DNA from: an uncultured Pelagibacteraceae bacterium
GTDB taxonomy: Bacteria; Pseudomonadota; Alphaproteobacteria; Pelagibacterales; Pelagibacteraceae
Assembly (NCBI GenBank): GCA_902620585.1
Contig: CACNJC010000004.1
Location: 1 to 64,000 of the forward strand
Direction: 5' to 3'
Length of the DNA stretch: 64,000 nucleotides
Shown: piece by piece, positions 21,609 to 33,677 of the stretch
Layout of the letters: every line of letters begins with the position of its first letter
Position numbering within the stretch: position 1 is the first letter of the stretch
The notes under the pieces: generated by a model
Databases searched by the model: none
Seen by the model: the letters and a program-made list of their open reading frames with translations, nothing else
What the model was told of the DNA's origin: nothing
Made by a program: the position numbers and the translations under genes

Positions 21609-22475
21609 TTATTTTTGGCATTTTGGACAAAGAAAGCTTGCCCGGTTAGCTATTACAATTTTTTTTATTAAACCAGTGCAATCTGAGTTAGAACAATTAT
21701 GACCAATTTTTCCATAAACTTTGAAAACTTGTTGAAATTTTCCTTTTTTTCCACTCACGTTTGAGAAATCCTTAATTGATGAGCCTCCTAAAAATATAGC
21801 TTTTTTTAAAACTTTTTTGGTAAATATCAAAATCTTCTTCAATTCTTTAATTTTTAAAGAACTTACTTTTCTAGTAGGCATTATCCTACTTAGAAAAAGA
21901 ATTTCATTTGCATAAATATTACCAATACCAGATACAAATTTTTGATCCATTAATAGATCTTTAATATTTCTTTTTCTGCCAACTAAATATTTTTTAAAGT
22001 ACATAAGGTTAAACTTGTTATCTAAAGGTTCTGGACCTAACAAATTTAGATGTGGGTTTTTACTGATACTTTTAGCTGAAAAAAATTTTATAAAACCAAA
22101 TTTTCTTATGTCATTGTAAATCAATTTAAGTTTATTTGAAAATAAAAATTCTAATCTATCATGCTTACTGTTTGTTTTATTTATTTCATAGTAGAAACTA
22201 GTTTTTTGCCTTTGAATATTTTTTTTTATTATTATAAATTTTCCTGTCATGCCAAGATGAACTAACATGGCTAGGTCTTTATTGAAGAAAAAAATTAGAT
22301 ATTTAGATCTTCGTTTTATTCTTAAAATTTTCAATCCATTGACCTTTTTTACTTCCATTTTGTTGATCTTATATCTTAAATTAACATCGTGTATTTTTAT
22401 CCTTTTTATAGTTTTGTTAGTCACTGCTTTATCTAGAGACTTTTTAACAACTTCAACTTCAGGTAATTCTGGCAT
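21609..22475 (-). CDS. mutM: Formamidopyrimidine-DNA glycosylase
   Basis: MPELPEVEVV; YANEILFLSRI; zinc-finger C-terminus. Confidence 0.97.
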   Translation of the reverse strand: MPELPEVEVVKKSLDKAVTNKTIKRIKIHDVNLRYKINKMEVKKVNGLKILRIKRRSKYLIFFFNKDLAMLVHLGMTGKFIIIKKNIQRQKTSFYYEINKTNSKHDRLEFLFSNKLKLIYNDIRKFGFIKFFSAKSISKNPHLNLLGPEPLDNKFNLMYFKKYLVGRKRNIKDLLMDQKFVSGIGNIYANEILFLSRIMPTRKVSSLKIKELKKILIFTKKVLKKAIFLGGSSIKDFSNVSGKKGKFQQVFKVYGKIGHNCSNSDCTGLIKKIVIANRASFLCPKCQK

Positions 22476-22486
22476 ATAATTTATTT

Positions 22487-23191
22487 ATGAAAAGTAGTAT
22501 TCAAAACAAAAAAAAGCTAGTCAATTCTGTATTTGAAAAGGTCTATAAAAAATACGATTTAATGAATGATATTATGTCTCTTGGAATTCATCGTATTTGG
22601 AAAAATAAACTAATTGATTGGATGAATCCTCAACCTAATGAAACCTTAATAGACGTTGCATCAGGAACTGGAGATGTTGCAAAACTTTTTTCAAGAAAAT
22701 ACAAAAATTTGTCAAAAATTTCTTGTGTAGAACCTAATAGTGAGATGTTTAATGCTGGCAAATCTAACCTTAAAAAATTTGAAAATATCAGTTGGTACAA
22801 AGCTAATGCAGAAAAACTGCCGTTTAAAGACAATACATATAATTTTTATACAATAAGCTTTGGCATCAGAAATGTTTCCGATATAGATTTATCTTTAAAA
22901 GAAGCTTTCAGGGTCCTTAAACCTGGAGGTAGATTTATGTGTTTAGAATTTTCAAAAGTAGACAATGAAATAATTAATCTTTTTTACAAACAATATTCAA
23001 AGTTAATACCAATGGTCGGTAAATACATTGTTGGATCATCAAAACCTTATGATTATTTAATTAAAAGTATAAATGAGTTTTATAATCAAGAAGAACTTAA
23101 AAATTTGATGAAAAAACACGGCTTTTCTAACGTCAAATATAGGAATCTTACAAACGGTATTTCTGCTATACATTCTGGATGGAAAATTTAA
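22487..23191 (+). CDS. ubiE: Ubiquinone/menaquinone C-methyltransferase UbiE
   Basis: FEKVYKKYDLMNDIMSLGIHRIWK, DVASGTGDVA, FGIRNVSD. Confidence 0.96.
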   Translation: MKSSIQNKKKLVNSVFEKVYKKYDLMNDIMSLGIHRIWKNKLIDWMNPQPNETLIDVASGTGDVAKLFSRKYKNLSKISCVEPNSEMFNAGKSNLKKFENISWYKANAEKLPFKDNTYNFYTISFGIRNVSDIDLSLKEAFRVLKPGGRFMCLEFSKVDNEIINLFYKQYSKLIPMVGKYIVGSSKPYDYLIKSINEFYNQEELKNLMKKHGFSNVKYRNLTNGISAIHSGWKI

Positions 23192-24757
23192 ATGTTTAAA
23201 AGAGTTTTTCAGTTATTTAAAATTGCTAGAAAGCTATCTATTTCTGGAGCAATAGATACTATCAATCAAATATACAATTTACCCTTAACTATAAATTTTT
23301 TTTTCGATGTTATTTCTATTGGATCGCATAAGAGAACTTTAAATAATGACTTACAACCTGGAGACAAGCTTTGCGCAGCACTTGAAGGAATGGGCACAAC
23401 ATTTATTAAACTTGGGCAGTTTCTTGCCACCAGACCTGATATAATTGGAGATGAGCTGGCTAAAAGTTTGGAAAAATTACAAGATAAACTTCCTGCTTTT
23501 AATACTTTTGAAGCCAAAAAAATAATAAAGAAAGAAATAGGAGATGAACAATTTAAAAATATAGATGATCTTAGCGAACCTATAGCTGCGGCATCTATCG
23601 CACAAGTTCATATAGCAAAAATCAAATACGAGAATGAAAGTAGAGAAGTAGCTATTAAGATTTTAAGGCCAGATATAGAAAAATTATTTAATGAGGAATT
23701 AGATGCTTTAATGTTATTTGCTTATTTAGTTGAAAATACTTTTACAAAAGCAAAAAGATTAAAACTAGTAGAGGTTGTTCACCTTCTTCGTGAAATCACA
23801 AATATTGAAATGGATTTGCGTTTCGAGGCTGCTGCTGCAAATGAATTATATGAAAATACGAAAAATGATGAAGGTTTTAATGTTCCCAAAATTTATTGGA
23901 ATTATACAACTAAAAGAATTCTTACATTAGACAAAGTTGATGGAGTTTCAATAAGAGAACTTGATAAGCTTAAAAATCACGGCGTAGATTTGAAGCTACT
24001 AGCAGAAAAATTAATTCAACACTTTCTAAAACAAGCCATTAAAGATGGTTTTTTTCATGGAGATATGCATCAAGGAAATTTATTTGTAGATCGAAATGGA
24101 AATATTATTCCAGTTGATTTTGGCATAATGGGTCGATTGGATAAAAATAACAGAAAATTTTTAGCTGAAATTTTATACGGGTTTATTCAAAGAGATTACA
24201 TAAAAGTTGCTGAAGTGCATTTTAAAGCCGGCCTTGTACCTCAAGAAACTTCCAAAGAGGAGTTTGCACAGGCGCTAAGGTCAGTAGGTGAGCCAATTTT
24301 TGGTCAATCTATTAAAGATATATCTGGGGGAAATTTATTAGCTCAATTGTTTGAAATCACTGAAAAGTTTAATATGCAAACTCAAACTCCTTTACTCCTT
24401 CTTCAAAAAACAATGGTCGTAGTTGAAGGAGTAGCTAGAAAATTGTACCCTGAAACTAATATTTGGGAAGTTTCCAGGCCAGTTTTAGAGGACTGGTTAA
24501 AGGACATTAAAAGCCCTAAATCTACTTTAGATACTGCAATTAATACTTCAACAGAGATAATTAAAAGAATACCAGATTTTCCTGATTTAATGGATAAAGC
24601 TAATTATGCTCTTCAATTAATGGCTGAAGGAAAACTTAATTTGGGGTTAGGAAATAATAAAAATCTAGAAATAGAGCAAATGAAGATTAAAAATTTTAGA
24701 AACAATTTAATTATTAGTTTTTTTGGTATTGTAATTGTTGCGCTATTAGTATTTTAA
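23192..24757 (+). CDS. ubiB: Ubiquinone biosynthesis kinase-like protein UbiB
   Basis: GTTFIKLGQFLATRPD, AAASIAQVH, FHGDMHQGNLFV. Confidence 0.96.
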   Translation: MFKRVFQLFKIARKLSISGAIDTINQIYNLPLTINFFFDVISIGSHKRTLNNDLQPGDKLCAALEGMGTTFIKLGQFLATRPDIIGDELAKSLEKLQDKLPAFNTFEAKKIIKKEIGDEQFKNIDDLSEPIAAASIAQVHIAKIKYENESREVAIKILRPDIEKLFNEELDALMLFAYLVENTFTKAKRLKLVEVVHLLREITNIEMDLRFEAAAANELYENTKNDEGFNVPKIYWNYTTKRILTLDKVDGVSIRELDKLKNHGVDLKLLAEKLIQHFLKQAIKDGFFHGDMHQGNLFVDRNGNIIPVDFGIMGRLDKNNRKFLAEILYGFIQRDYIKVAEVHFKAGLVPQETSKEEFAQALRSVGEPIFGQSIKDISGGNLLAQLFEITEKFNMQTQTPLLLLQKTMVVVEGVARKLYPETNIWEVSRPVLEDWLKDIKSPKSTLDTAINTSTEIIKRIPDFPDLMDKANYALQLMAEGKLNLGLGNNKNLEIEQMKIKNFRNNLIISFFGIVIVALLVF

Positions 24758-24764
24758 TAAAGTT

Positions 24765-25994
24765 ATGTCACTTAAAAATAAGAAAATTTTGATTGTAATA
24801 GGGGGTGGTATATCAGCGTATAAAGCCCTTGATCTCATAAGATTGTTAAAAAAAAACAATGTTAATATAAAAACTATTTTGACTAAAAGTGGAAAAGAAT
24901 TTGTTACACCATTATCGGTAACAACCCTAACGAAAAATAAAACATTTGAAGATATTTTTGATAAAAACAGCGAAGCTGAAATTGATCATATTTCTTTATC
25001 TAGATGGGCTGACCTTATTGTTGTTTTGCCGACTACCGCAAATTTTATGACAAAACTAAGCATTGGGAAAGCAGAAGATTTAGCGACCACAGTTTTGTTG
25101 GCATCTGATAAAGATATTCTTTTGGTTCCAGCAATGAATGTTCGAATGTGGCTACATAAGGCTACGCAAAATAATTTTAGAATTTTACAGGATTATGGTT
25201 ATATTTTTATTGGACCAGAAAAAGGTGAAATGGCTTGTGGTGAGTATGGCGAGGGAAAAATGTCGAGCCCAAGGCAGATTTATTCTTATATAAAAGATTA
25301 TTTTGATAAGAAAAATTTAGTAATTAAAAAAAAGTTTAAAGCTTTAGTAACCACTGGTCCAACAAGAGAATACTTAGATCCCGTAAGGTATATTTCTAAC
25401 GAGTCGAGTGGAAAACAGGGATATGAAGTAGCTTTGGCTTTAAGAAAACTTGGTATTGAAACAAAGTTAATTTCAGGCCCATCAAACTTAATTCCTTTCA
25501 AAGATTTAAAAATTAAAAATATTGTTTCAGCGAAAGAAATGATGTGTGAGGTAAAAAAATCTCTGCCAGTAGATATAGCTGTTTGTACTGCTGCAGTTTC
25601 AGACTTCAAACCAATTTATAAAAGTAAAAATAAAATTAAGAAAACTGATAATAGAATGAATTCAATAAAATTTGAAAAAAATCCTGATATTTTAGAATTT
25701 TTATGTAAAAGCAATAAAGACAGACCCAAAATAGTAGTTGGCTTTTGTGCAGAAACAGAAAAAGTTATTCAAAACGCAAAAGTTAAACTTAGAGAAAAAT
25801 ATTGTGATTTAATTGTTGCAAATAATGTTAGTAACAAAAACTTGGGTTTTAATTCAGACTTTAATAAAGTATCAATAATTGATCAAACAGGTAAAGTGAT
25901 TTCTATACCTAAGAATAAAAAAAGTTATATTGCTAATAAAATTGCTAATATCATATTAGATAAGCTTTTAATAAATGATAAAAGTATTAATTAA
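24765..25994 (+). CDS. coaBC: Bifunctional phosphopantothenoylcysteine decarboxylase/synthetase
   Basis: GGGISAYKALDLIR, PAMNVRMW, TTGPTREYLDPVRYISNESSGKQG. Confidence 0.95.
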   Translation: MSLKNKKILIVIGGGISAYKALDLIRLLKKNNVNIKTILTKSGKEFVTPLSVTTLTKNKTFEDIFDKNSEAEIDHISLSRWADLIVVLPTTANFMTKLSIGKAEDLATTVLLASDKDILLVPAMNVRMWLHKATQNNFRILQDYGYIFIGPEKGEMACGEYGEGKMSSPRQIYSYIKDYFDKKNLVIKKKFKALVTTGPTREYLDPVRYISNESSGKQGYEVALALRKLGIETKLISGPSNLIPFKDLKIKNIVSAKEMMCEVKKSLPVDIAVCTAAVSDFKPIYKSKNKIKKTDNRMNSIKFEKNPDILEFLCKSNKDRPKIVVGFCAETEKVIQNAKVKLREKYCDLIVANNVSNKNLGFNSDFNKVSIIDQTGKVISIPKNKKSYIANKIANIILDKLLINDKSIN

Positions 25995-26415
25995 AAGATT
26001 ATCAAAGCAAGTCTCTTTACCAAAATACGAAACAATCGGTTCATCAGGTATGGACCTTAGCGCTAATATACATGACAATTTAAAAATTGAACCAGGTAAA
26101 ACCGTTATAATTCCAACTGGTTTAGCTCTTTCAATTCCTAAAGGGTATGAGGCTCAGATAAGGCCTAGATCAGGTTTAGCTGCTAAAAATAAAATAAGTG
26201 TACTAAACACTCCTGGTACAATTGATGCAGATTATAGGGGTGAAATTAAAGTTATTTTAATTAATCATGGAAATGAACCTTTTAAGATTGAAAAAGGATC
26301 TCGTATCGCACAAATTGTTATTTGTCCTGTTGTTAAGGCTCAACTAGTAGAGGTAGATGATTTAAATATAACTGAAAGAGGAGATGGTGGATTTGGGTCA
26401 ACTGGAACTAAATAA
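25975..26415 (+). CDS. dut: dUTP diphosphatase
   Basis: GSSGMDLSA, RPRSGLAAKN, GTIDADYRGEI, RGDGGFGSTG. Confidence 0.97.
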   Translation: MIKVLIKRLSKQVSLPKYETIGSSGMDLSANIHDNLKIEPGKTVIIPTGLALSIPKGYEAQIRPRSGLAAKNKISVLNTPGTIDADYRGEIKVILINHGNEPFKIEKGSRIAQIVICPVVKAQLVEVDDLNITERGDGGFGSTGTK

Positions 26416-26423
26416 TTAAAAGT

Positions 26424-27167
26424 ATGAAAGGTAATTTTGATCAATTTCAAAGATTTGAGAAACAAATAGTACTAAAAAAGATTGGCTTTTCAGGACAAAA
26501 AAAAATATTTTCTGCCAATGTGCTTATTGTTGGTTTAGGTGGTTTAGGTTGTCCATTGCTTACATACTTAGCTGCCTCTGGGGTAGGTAAAATTGGCATA
26601 GTAGATTTTGATAAAGTTGAAATTTCAAATCTTAACAGACAGGTCCTTTTTTGTTCTTCAGATATTGGAAAATTAAAAGTTAAACAGGCAAAAAAGGCAA
26701 TAAATAAAATAAATAGAAAAATAAAAATTATTACCTACAACCAAAAAATAACACAACAAAACATCGATAAGATTCTCAATAACTTTGATATTATATGTGA
26801 TGGTACAGATAATTATAAAACAAGGTATCTAATCAACGATTATTGTTTAAAGAATAAGAAAATATTAATAACTTCCGCAATAAGTAAATTTGATGGTCAT
26901 CTTATGAAATTTGATTTTAAAAAAAAAGGGCCATGTTACAGATGCTTTATGCCTAGTCCCCCAAGTCTTGAAAATAACTGTCAAATGGAAGGAATATTTT
27001 CACCTGTTGCAGGTATTATGGGATCTTTACAAGCAAATGAAGTTTTAAAAAGTATCTTAAATTCAAAAGATAAATTAAATAACCAAATATTAATTTTCGA
27101 CGCTTTAAAAACTGATTTTAGAAAATCTAAAATTTCAATAAACCCGAAATGTATTAATAAATGTTAA
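26424..27167 (+). CDS. HesA/MoeB/ThiF family adenylyltransferase
   Basis: VGLGGLGCPLLTYLAASGVGKIGIVDFDKVEISNLNRQVLF; CYRCFMP; PVAGIMGSLQANEVLK. Confidence 0.9.
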   Translation: MKGNFDQFQRFEKQIVLKKIGFSGQKKIFSANVLIVGLGGLGCPLLTYLAASGVGKIGIVDFDKVEISNLNRQVLFCSSDIGKLKVKQAKKAINKINRKIKIITYNQKITQQNIDKILNNFDIICDGTDNYKTRYLINDYCLKNKKILITSAISKFDGHLMKFDFKKKGPCYRCFMPSPPSLENNCQMEGIFSPVAGIMGSLQANEVLKSILNSKDKLNNQILIFDALKTDFRKSKISINPKCINKC

Positions 27168-27607
27168 AAATAATTTTAGTTATATCTAGTATCTTATTCT
27201 TTGAAAGTCCTAGTTTTTCTCAAGATGAATATTTTTTAACGCTTCGTTATGACAAGGTTAATTTGAGACAAGGTCCATCTCGAGAATATCCAGTTAAAAT
27301 TTTTTACAAAAAAAAATTTTTACCAGTTTTAGTACAAGATAAATCTGATAATTTTAGAAAAATTAGAGATCACGAAAATAACACTGGCTGGATACATATA
27401 TCTCAACTTTCAAAAAAAAAATCGGCTATAGTTATTGATGATAATTTAATAATGTTCAAAAAGCCTACTATATATTCTAGACCTCTTGTTATTCTTAGAA
27501 AGGGTAGATTAAGTAAAATAATTAGATGTAAAGATGATTGGTGCAAAGTAAAAACTAGTGGTTACAAGGGTTGGCTGAAAAAGGAGAGCTTATGGGGGCT
27601 TCTTTAA
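27161..27607 (+). CDS. Exported SH3-domain protein
   Basis: Signal-like N-terminus then two SH3 repeats (LRYDKVNLRQGPSREYPV..., CKDDWCKVKTSGYKGWLKKESLWG). Confidence 0.8.
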   Translation: MLKIILVISSILFFESPSFSQDEYFLTLRYDKVNLRQGPSREYPVKIFYKKKFLPVLVQDKSDNFRKIRDHENNTGWIHISQLSKKKSAIVIDDNLIMFKKPTIYSRPLVILRKGRLSKIIRCKDDWCKVKTSGYKGWLKKESLWGLL

Positions 27608-27846
27608 CTTCTCATTTTTGATGCCCAAAATTTATCCAGCATAAAATACCAAACTGCATTAGCTAAAGGTTCTACAATTGCATCTGTTAATGCAATCATA
27701 AAAGAGACATTTGCAATTAACATTAGTACAGTTATTGCTATCGCAAAATGGCCAATTGTATAGACTATCGTTCTTAGTATTGAACCCTTATTATTGTTGT
27801 AAATGTTTTTTGCAGCAGTAAAAATTCCGTGTGTTAATTCAACCAT
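27604..27846 (-). CDS. DUF2061-like small membrane protein
   Basis: RTIVYTIGHFAIAITVLMLIANVSFMIAL..., AVWYFMLDKFW; beside katG. Confidence 0.6.
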   Translation of the reverse strand: MVELTHGIFTAAKNIYNNNKGSILRTIVYTIGHFAIAITVLMLIANVSFMIALTDAIVEPLANAVWYFMLDKFWASKMRS

Positions 27847-27849
27847 TTT

Positions 27850-30027
<2,178 letters not shown>

Positions 30028-30045
30028 TTATAAATTAAATCTTTT

Positions 30046-30068
30046 TAGTTTATAATTATTCTAAACTA
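30046..30068. promoter_or_regulatory. 23-bp near-perfect palindrome TAGTTTATAATTATTCTAAACTA upstream of katG; candidate Irr/Fur-family operator
   Basis: Core TTTATAA-TTA-TTCTAAA with TAG/CTA extension; 22 bp upstream of the katG ATG; downstream of a Fur-family gene. Confidence 0.55.
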
Positions 30069-30088
30069 TAAAGTCAATATTAGAGTGC

Positions 30089-30499
30089 TTATTTTTGGAT
30101 TCTAATTACGACCTCAAAGCTCTTAATTTTTTTTCCTTTGGGAGGGGTTGGAAGCTTATTTAATTTTACTTGGTTGTAATTAATGTCAGTAAGCTCCTTG
30201 GTTGTTTCGTCGTAAAAATGATGGTGCGACTTTATGTTCGTATCATAATAACTTTTATTTTTACTAGTTAGGATTTCTTTTAAGTACCCAGCTTTAGTGA
30301 ATGCTTCGACAGTATTGTAAATTGTTGCTAGTGAAACTTTTTCATTTCCATTTTTGTTAATTTCTTTTTCAAGTTTTTCAACTGTGAAATGAAATGTTTT
30401 ATTTCTGATAAATAAATTTTGGGCTAATAATATTCTTTGTTTTGTGGGTCTAAGACCTGAAGTTCTTAATTTATTTATAATTCCGTTCTTTTGGTTCAT
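30089..30499 (-). CDS. irr: Fur-family regulator, Irr-like
   Basis: LRTSGLRPTKQRILLAQNLF, SLATIYNTVEAFTKAGYLKEI, SHHHFYDETT; next to fabA as in other alphaproteobacteria. Confidence 0.8.
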   Translation of the reverse strand: MNQKNGIINKLRTSGLRPTKQRILLAQNLFIRNKTFHFTVEKLEKEINKNGNEKVSLATIYNTVEAFTKAGYLKEILTSKNKSYYDTNIKSHHHFYDETTKELTDINYNQVKLNKLPTPPKGKKIKSFEVVIRIQK

Positions 30500-30581
30500 A
30501 AACTACATTGTTTTTTGTTATAATTCACAATTATTTATATTAAATTGTATATAAATCAAGTAAAAACTATTAACCTAACTT

Positions 30582-31085
30582 ATGCAAAAAAATAGTTATA
30601 ACTACGAAGAATTAATTTCTTGTGGTGAAGGAAAGTTATTTGGAGAAGGTAATGCTAAGCTACCTTTGCCCCCAATGTTAATGTTCGACAGAATAACTGA
30701 AATTAAAAAAGGTGTTGGAGAGTTTAAAAAAGGTATTATCAAAGCTGAATTAGATATCAAAGATAATCTTTGGTTTTTTAATTGTCATTTTCAAAACGAC
30801 CCTGTAATGCCAGGTTGTTTAGGTCTAGATGCTATGTGGCAATTAGTTGGGTTTTATTTAGGCTGGATTGGGGAGCCAGGAAAAGGAAGAGCCTTAGGTG
30901 TAAACACTGTTAAATTCACTGGAGAAGTATTAAAAAACGTAAAAAAAGCTACCTATGAAATAAATATGAAAAGAATTTTAAAAAAAGAAGGTGCTGTAGT
31001 AGGATTGGCTAATGGTATACTAAATGCTGATGGAAAAACAATATATACGGCTGAAAATTTAAAAGTAGGGTTATTCAAATCATGA
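30582..31085 (+). CDS. fabA: 3-hydroxydecanoyl-ACP dehydratase/isomerase
   Basis: [43 protein letters not shown]. Confidence 0.96.
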   Translation: MQKNSYNYEELISCGEGKLFGEGNAKLPLPPMLMFDRITEIKKGVGEFKKGIIKAELDIKDNLWFFNCHFQNDPVMPGCLGLDAMWQLVGFYLGWIGEPGKGRALGVNTVKFTGEVLKNVKKATYEINMKRILKKEGAVVGLANGILNADGKTIYTAENLKVGLFKS

Positions 31086-32293
31086 AAAGAGTAGTTGTTA
31101 CAGGTGTTGGAATTGTATCTTGTCTTGGTAATAATCAAAACGAAGTTTACAAATCTCTTTTAGACTCAAAGTCTGGAATTTCATTTTCTGAAGAATACAA
31201 AGAATATAATTTAAAAAGTCATGTTCACGGTAAACCAAATATAAAACTTGAAGATCATGTAGATAGAAAATTTATAAGGTTTATGGGCCCTGGTTCAGCT
31301 TATAATTATATTTCTATGAATGAAGCTGTAAAAGACTCTGGTCTTGATGATAAAGATGTAAGTAATATATCCACTGGGATGATTATGGGATCTGGAGGGC
31401 CTTCAATAGAAAACGTAATTTTAGCAGCTGATAAAACTCGGGAAAAGAGTCCGAAGAGAATGGGTCCTTTTGTTGTGCCCAGGACAATGTCAAGTACAGC
31501 TTCTGCAACTTTAGCCGTTCCTTTCAAAATTAAGGGTGTCAATTATACAATAAGCTCAGCATGTGCAACAAGTGGACACTGTATAGGAAACGCTATGGAA
31601 TTAATTCAACTTGGTAAACAAAAAATTATATTTGCTGGAGGGAGTGATGAAGTTCATTTTGCTATGACAGCAATGTTTGATGCAATGACAGCATTGTCAT
31701 CTAAATATAATAGCACACCAGATAAAGCTTCAAGACCATATGATAAAACTAGAGATGGATTCGTCATTTCTGGAGGAGGCGGTGTATTAGTTTTAGAAGA
31801 ATATGAACACGCAAAAGCCAGAGGTGCAAAAATTTACGCTGAACTTACAGGTTATGGAGCAACTTCAGATGGTTTTGATATGGTAGCTCCATCAGGTGAG
31901 GGTGCAGTTAGATGTATGAAGATGGCTTTAGGAACTGCAAATAAAAAAATTGATTATATTAATACTCATGGAACATCAACTCCCGTGGGAGATATTACAG
32001 AACTAAAAGCAGTTGGAGAAGTATTTAGTGATTACAAACCTAAAATTAGCTCAACTAAGTCTTTAGCAGGTCATTCATTGGGAGCTACTTCAGTTCATGA
32101 AGCCATTTATAGTTTGATAATGATGAAAAATAATTTTATTGCAGCTTCAGTAAATATTACTGATATGGACGAAGAAGCAAAAAAGTATCCAATTGTAACT
32201 AAAGTTGAAAAAAATGTAAATCTTAATGCAATTATGTCTAACAGTTTTGGTTTTGGGGGAACCAATGCAACTTTGGTTTTTGAAAAAATATAA
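31082..32293 (+). CDS. fabB: 3-oxoacyl-ACP synthase I
   Basis: [51 protein letters not shown]. Confidence 0.96.
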   Translation: MKRVVVTGVGIVSCLGNNQNEVYKSLLDSKSGISFSEEYKEYNLKSHVHGKPNIKLEDHVDRKFIRFMGPGSAYNYISMNEAVKDSGLDDKDVSNISTGMIMGSGGPSIENVILAADKTREKSPKRMGPFVVPRTMSSTASATLAVPFKIKGVNYTISSACATSGHCIGNAMELIQLGKQKIIFAGGSDEVHFAMTAMFDAMTALSSKYNSTPDKASRPYDKTRDGFVISGGGGVLVLEEYEHAKARGAKIYAELTGYGATSDGFDMVAPSGEGAVRCMKMALGTANKKIDYINTHGTSTPVGDITELKAVGEVFSDYKPKISSTKSLAGHSLGATSVHEAIYSLIMMKNNFIAASVNITDMDEEAKKYPIVTKVEKNVNLNAIMSNSFGFGGTNATLVFEKI

Positions 32294-32296
32294 ATT

Positions 32297-33082
32297 ATGA
32301 GCTTGATGAAGGGAAAAAAGGGTTTAATAATGGGCGTAGCTAACGAACGGTCTATAGCTTGGGGTATATCAAAAAAATTATCAGAAGCAGGTGCTGATTT
32401 AGCTTTTACTTATTTAGGAGATTCTTTAAAAAAAAGAGTTGTTCCTCTGGCGGAAAAATTAAACTCAAAAACGACATTTAGTTGCGACGTGGAAAAAAAA
32501 AATGAAGTTATCAAACTTTTTGAAAATATAAAATCTGATTGGGGAGAAATTGATTTTGTTGTGCATGCAGTGGCATTTTCAGATAAATCAGAACTTTCAG
32601 GTGAATACTTAAATACAAGCAGAGAAAATTTTTTAAAAAGCATGCTTATATCTTGCTTTTCATTTACAGAGGTGGCTAGAGAAGCATCAAAATTGATGAA
32701 AAATGGTGGAAGTATTATTACGCTGACGTATGAATCTACTAAAGCTATTCCTAATTATAATGTCATGGGTGTTTGTAAATCTGCACTTGAGGCGAGCGTA
32801 AAATATTTAGCTAGAGATCTTGGAGTGAAAGGAATAAGGGTAAACGCAATAAGTGCTGGCCCAATTAAAACTTTGGCTGCCTCAGCAATTGGGGATGCAA
32901 AATTCTTATATAAATGGAATGAAAATCACTCATTTTTAAAAAGAAATGTAGATATCAATGATGTTGGAAATTCAGCCTTATATCTATTGAGTGACCTCGC
33001 GTCAGGAGTTACGGGTGAAATTCATTATGTAGATGCTGGCTATAATAAAGTAGGAATGCCTGATCCAAAAAATATTACCTAG
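32297..33082 (+). CDS. fabI: Enoyl-ACP reductase
   Basis: GLIMGVANERSIAWGI, TYESTKAIPNYNVMGVCKSALEA (Y-x6-K). Confidence 0.96.
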   Translation: MSLMKGKKGLIMGVANERSIAWGISKKLSEAGADLAFTYLGDSLKKRVVPLAEKLNSKTTFSCDVEKKNEVIKLFENIKSDWGEIDFVVHAVAFSDKSELSGEYLNTSRENFLKSMLISCFSFTEVAREASKLMKNGGSIITLTYESTKAIPNYNVMGVCKSALEASVKYLARDLGVKGIRVNAISAGPIKTLAASAIGDAKFLYKWNENHSFLKRNVDINDVGNSALYLLSDLASGVTGEIHYVDAGYNKVGMPDPKNIT

Positions 33083-33161
33083 TCTACACAAAATGCATAG
33101 CAGAAGTACAATCTTAACAATAATAAAATAAAATTAAAAACTTTATCTAATAAGATTAAAA

Positions 33162-33677
33162 ATGAAGAAATTTAATAAAAAGGTAAAAGAAAAATTAAAT
33201 AACTTTTTTGATTGGATCAAAGGAGCTGAATTAGTAGAACTTAAAACTTGTAATGTTAAAGAAGATCCCGTTAGACCTGAGCTGGATTTAAAATTTAGAA
33301 CTGAATATGGACGTAAAATATATGGTGTAAAATATAGAGATGAAATTTGTGCAATTATGTGTTTTGGATTTACCAACGATATACCAAAAACAGTCGAGGA
33401 ACTTGATTTAATGACAAAGGATGCCCATTTGCAAAGCACTTTAAGAGATAGAAATGTTGGAAAAATAGCTATTGCCTATACAGTTTGGTCTAAAAAAAAA
33501 GGAGGAGGAAAACTAATTGTTAAAGAAGTTTTTAAAAAAATAAAACAATCTCATCATTTAAATAGATTAGTGACTTTATCCCCTCTGACTGAGATGGCTA
33601 GAAAATTTCACTTAAATAATGGTGCTTTCGAATTGCAAGTAAATGAGAAAACTCAAAATTTTGAGTATAAAATTTAA
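33162..33677 (+). CDS. Uncharacterised protein, weakly GNAT-acyltransferase-like
   Basis: Complete 171-aa [25 protein letters not shown]...[24 protein letters not shown] resembles a GNAT C-terminal half. Confidence 0.55.
   Translation: MKKFNKKVKEKLNNFFDWIKGAELVELKTCNVKEDPVRPELDLKFRTEYGRKIYGVKYRDEICAIMCFGFTNDIPKTVEELDLMTKDAHLQSTLRDRNVGKIAIAYTVWSKKKGGGKLIVKEVFKKIKQSHHLNRLVTLSPLTEMARKFHLNNGAFELQVNEKTQNFEYKI

Noticed and set aside
30083-30091. GAGTGCTTA resembling half of a CIRCE element
   Set aside because: No matching TTAGCACTC arm at 9-bp spacing; not upstream of a chaperone gene.
33089-33161. AATCTTA/TAAGATT inverted repeat downstream of fabI
   Set aside because: 7-bp arms with a long AT-rich loop; expected by chance at this base composition.
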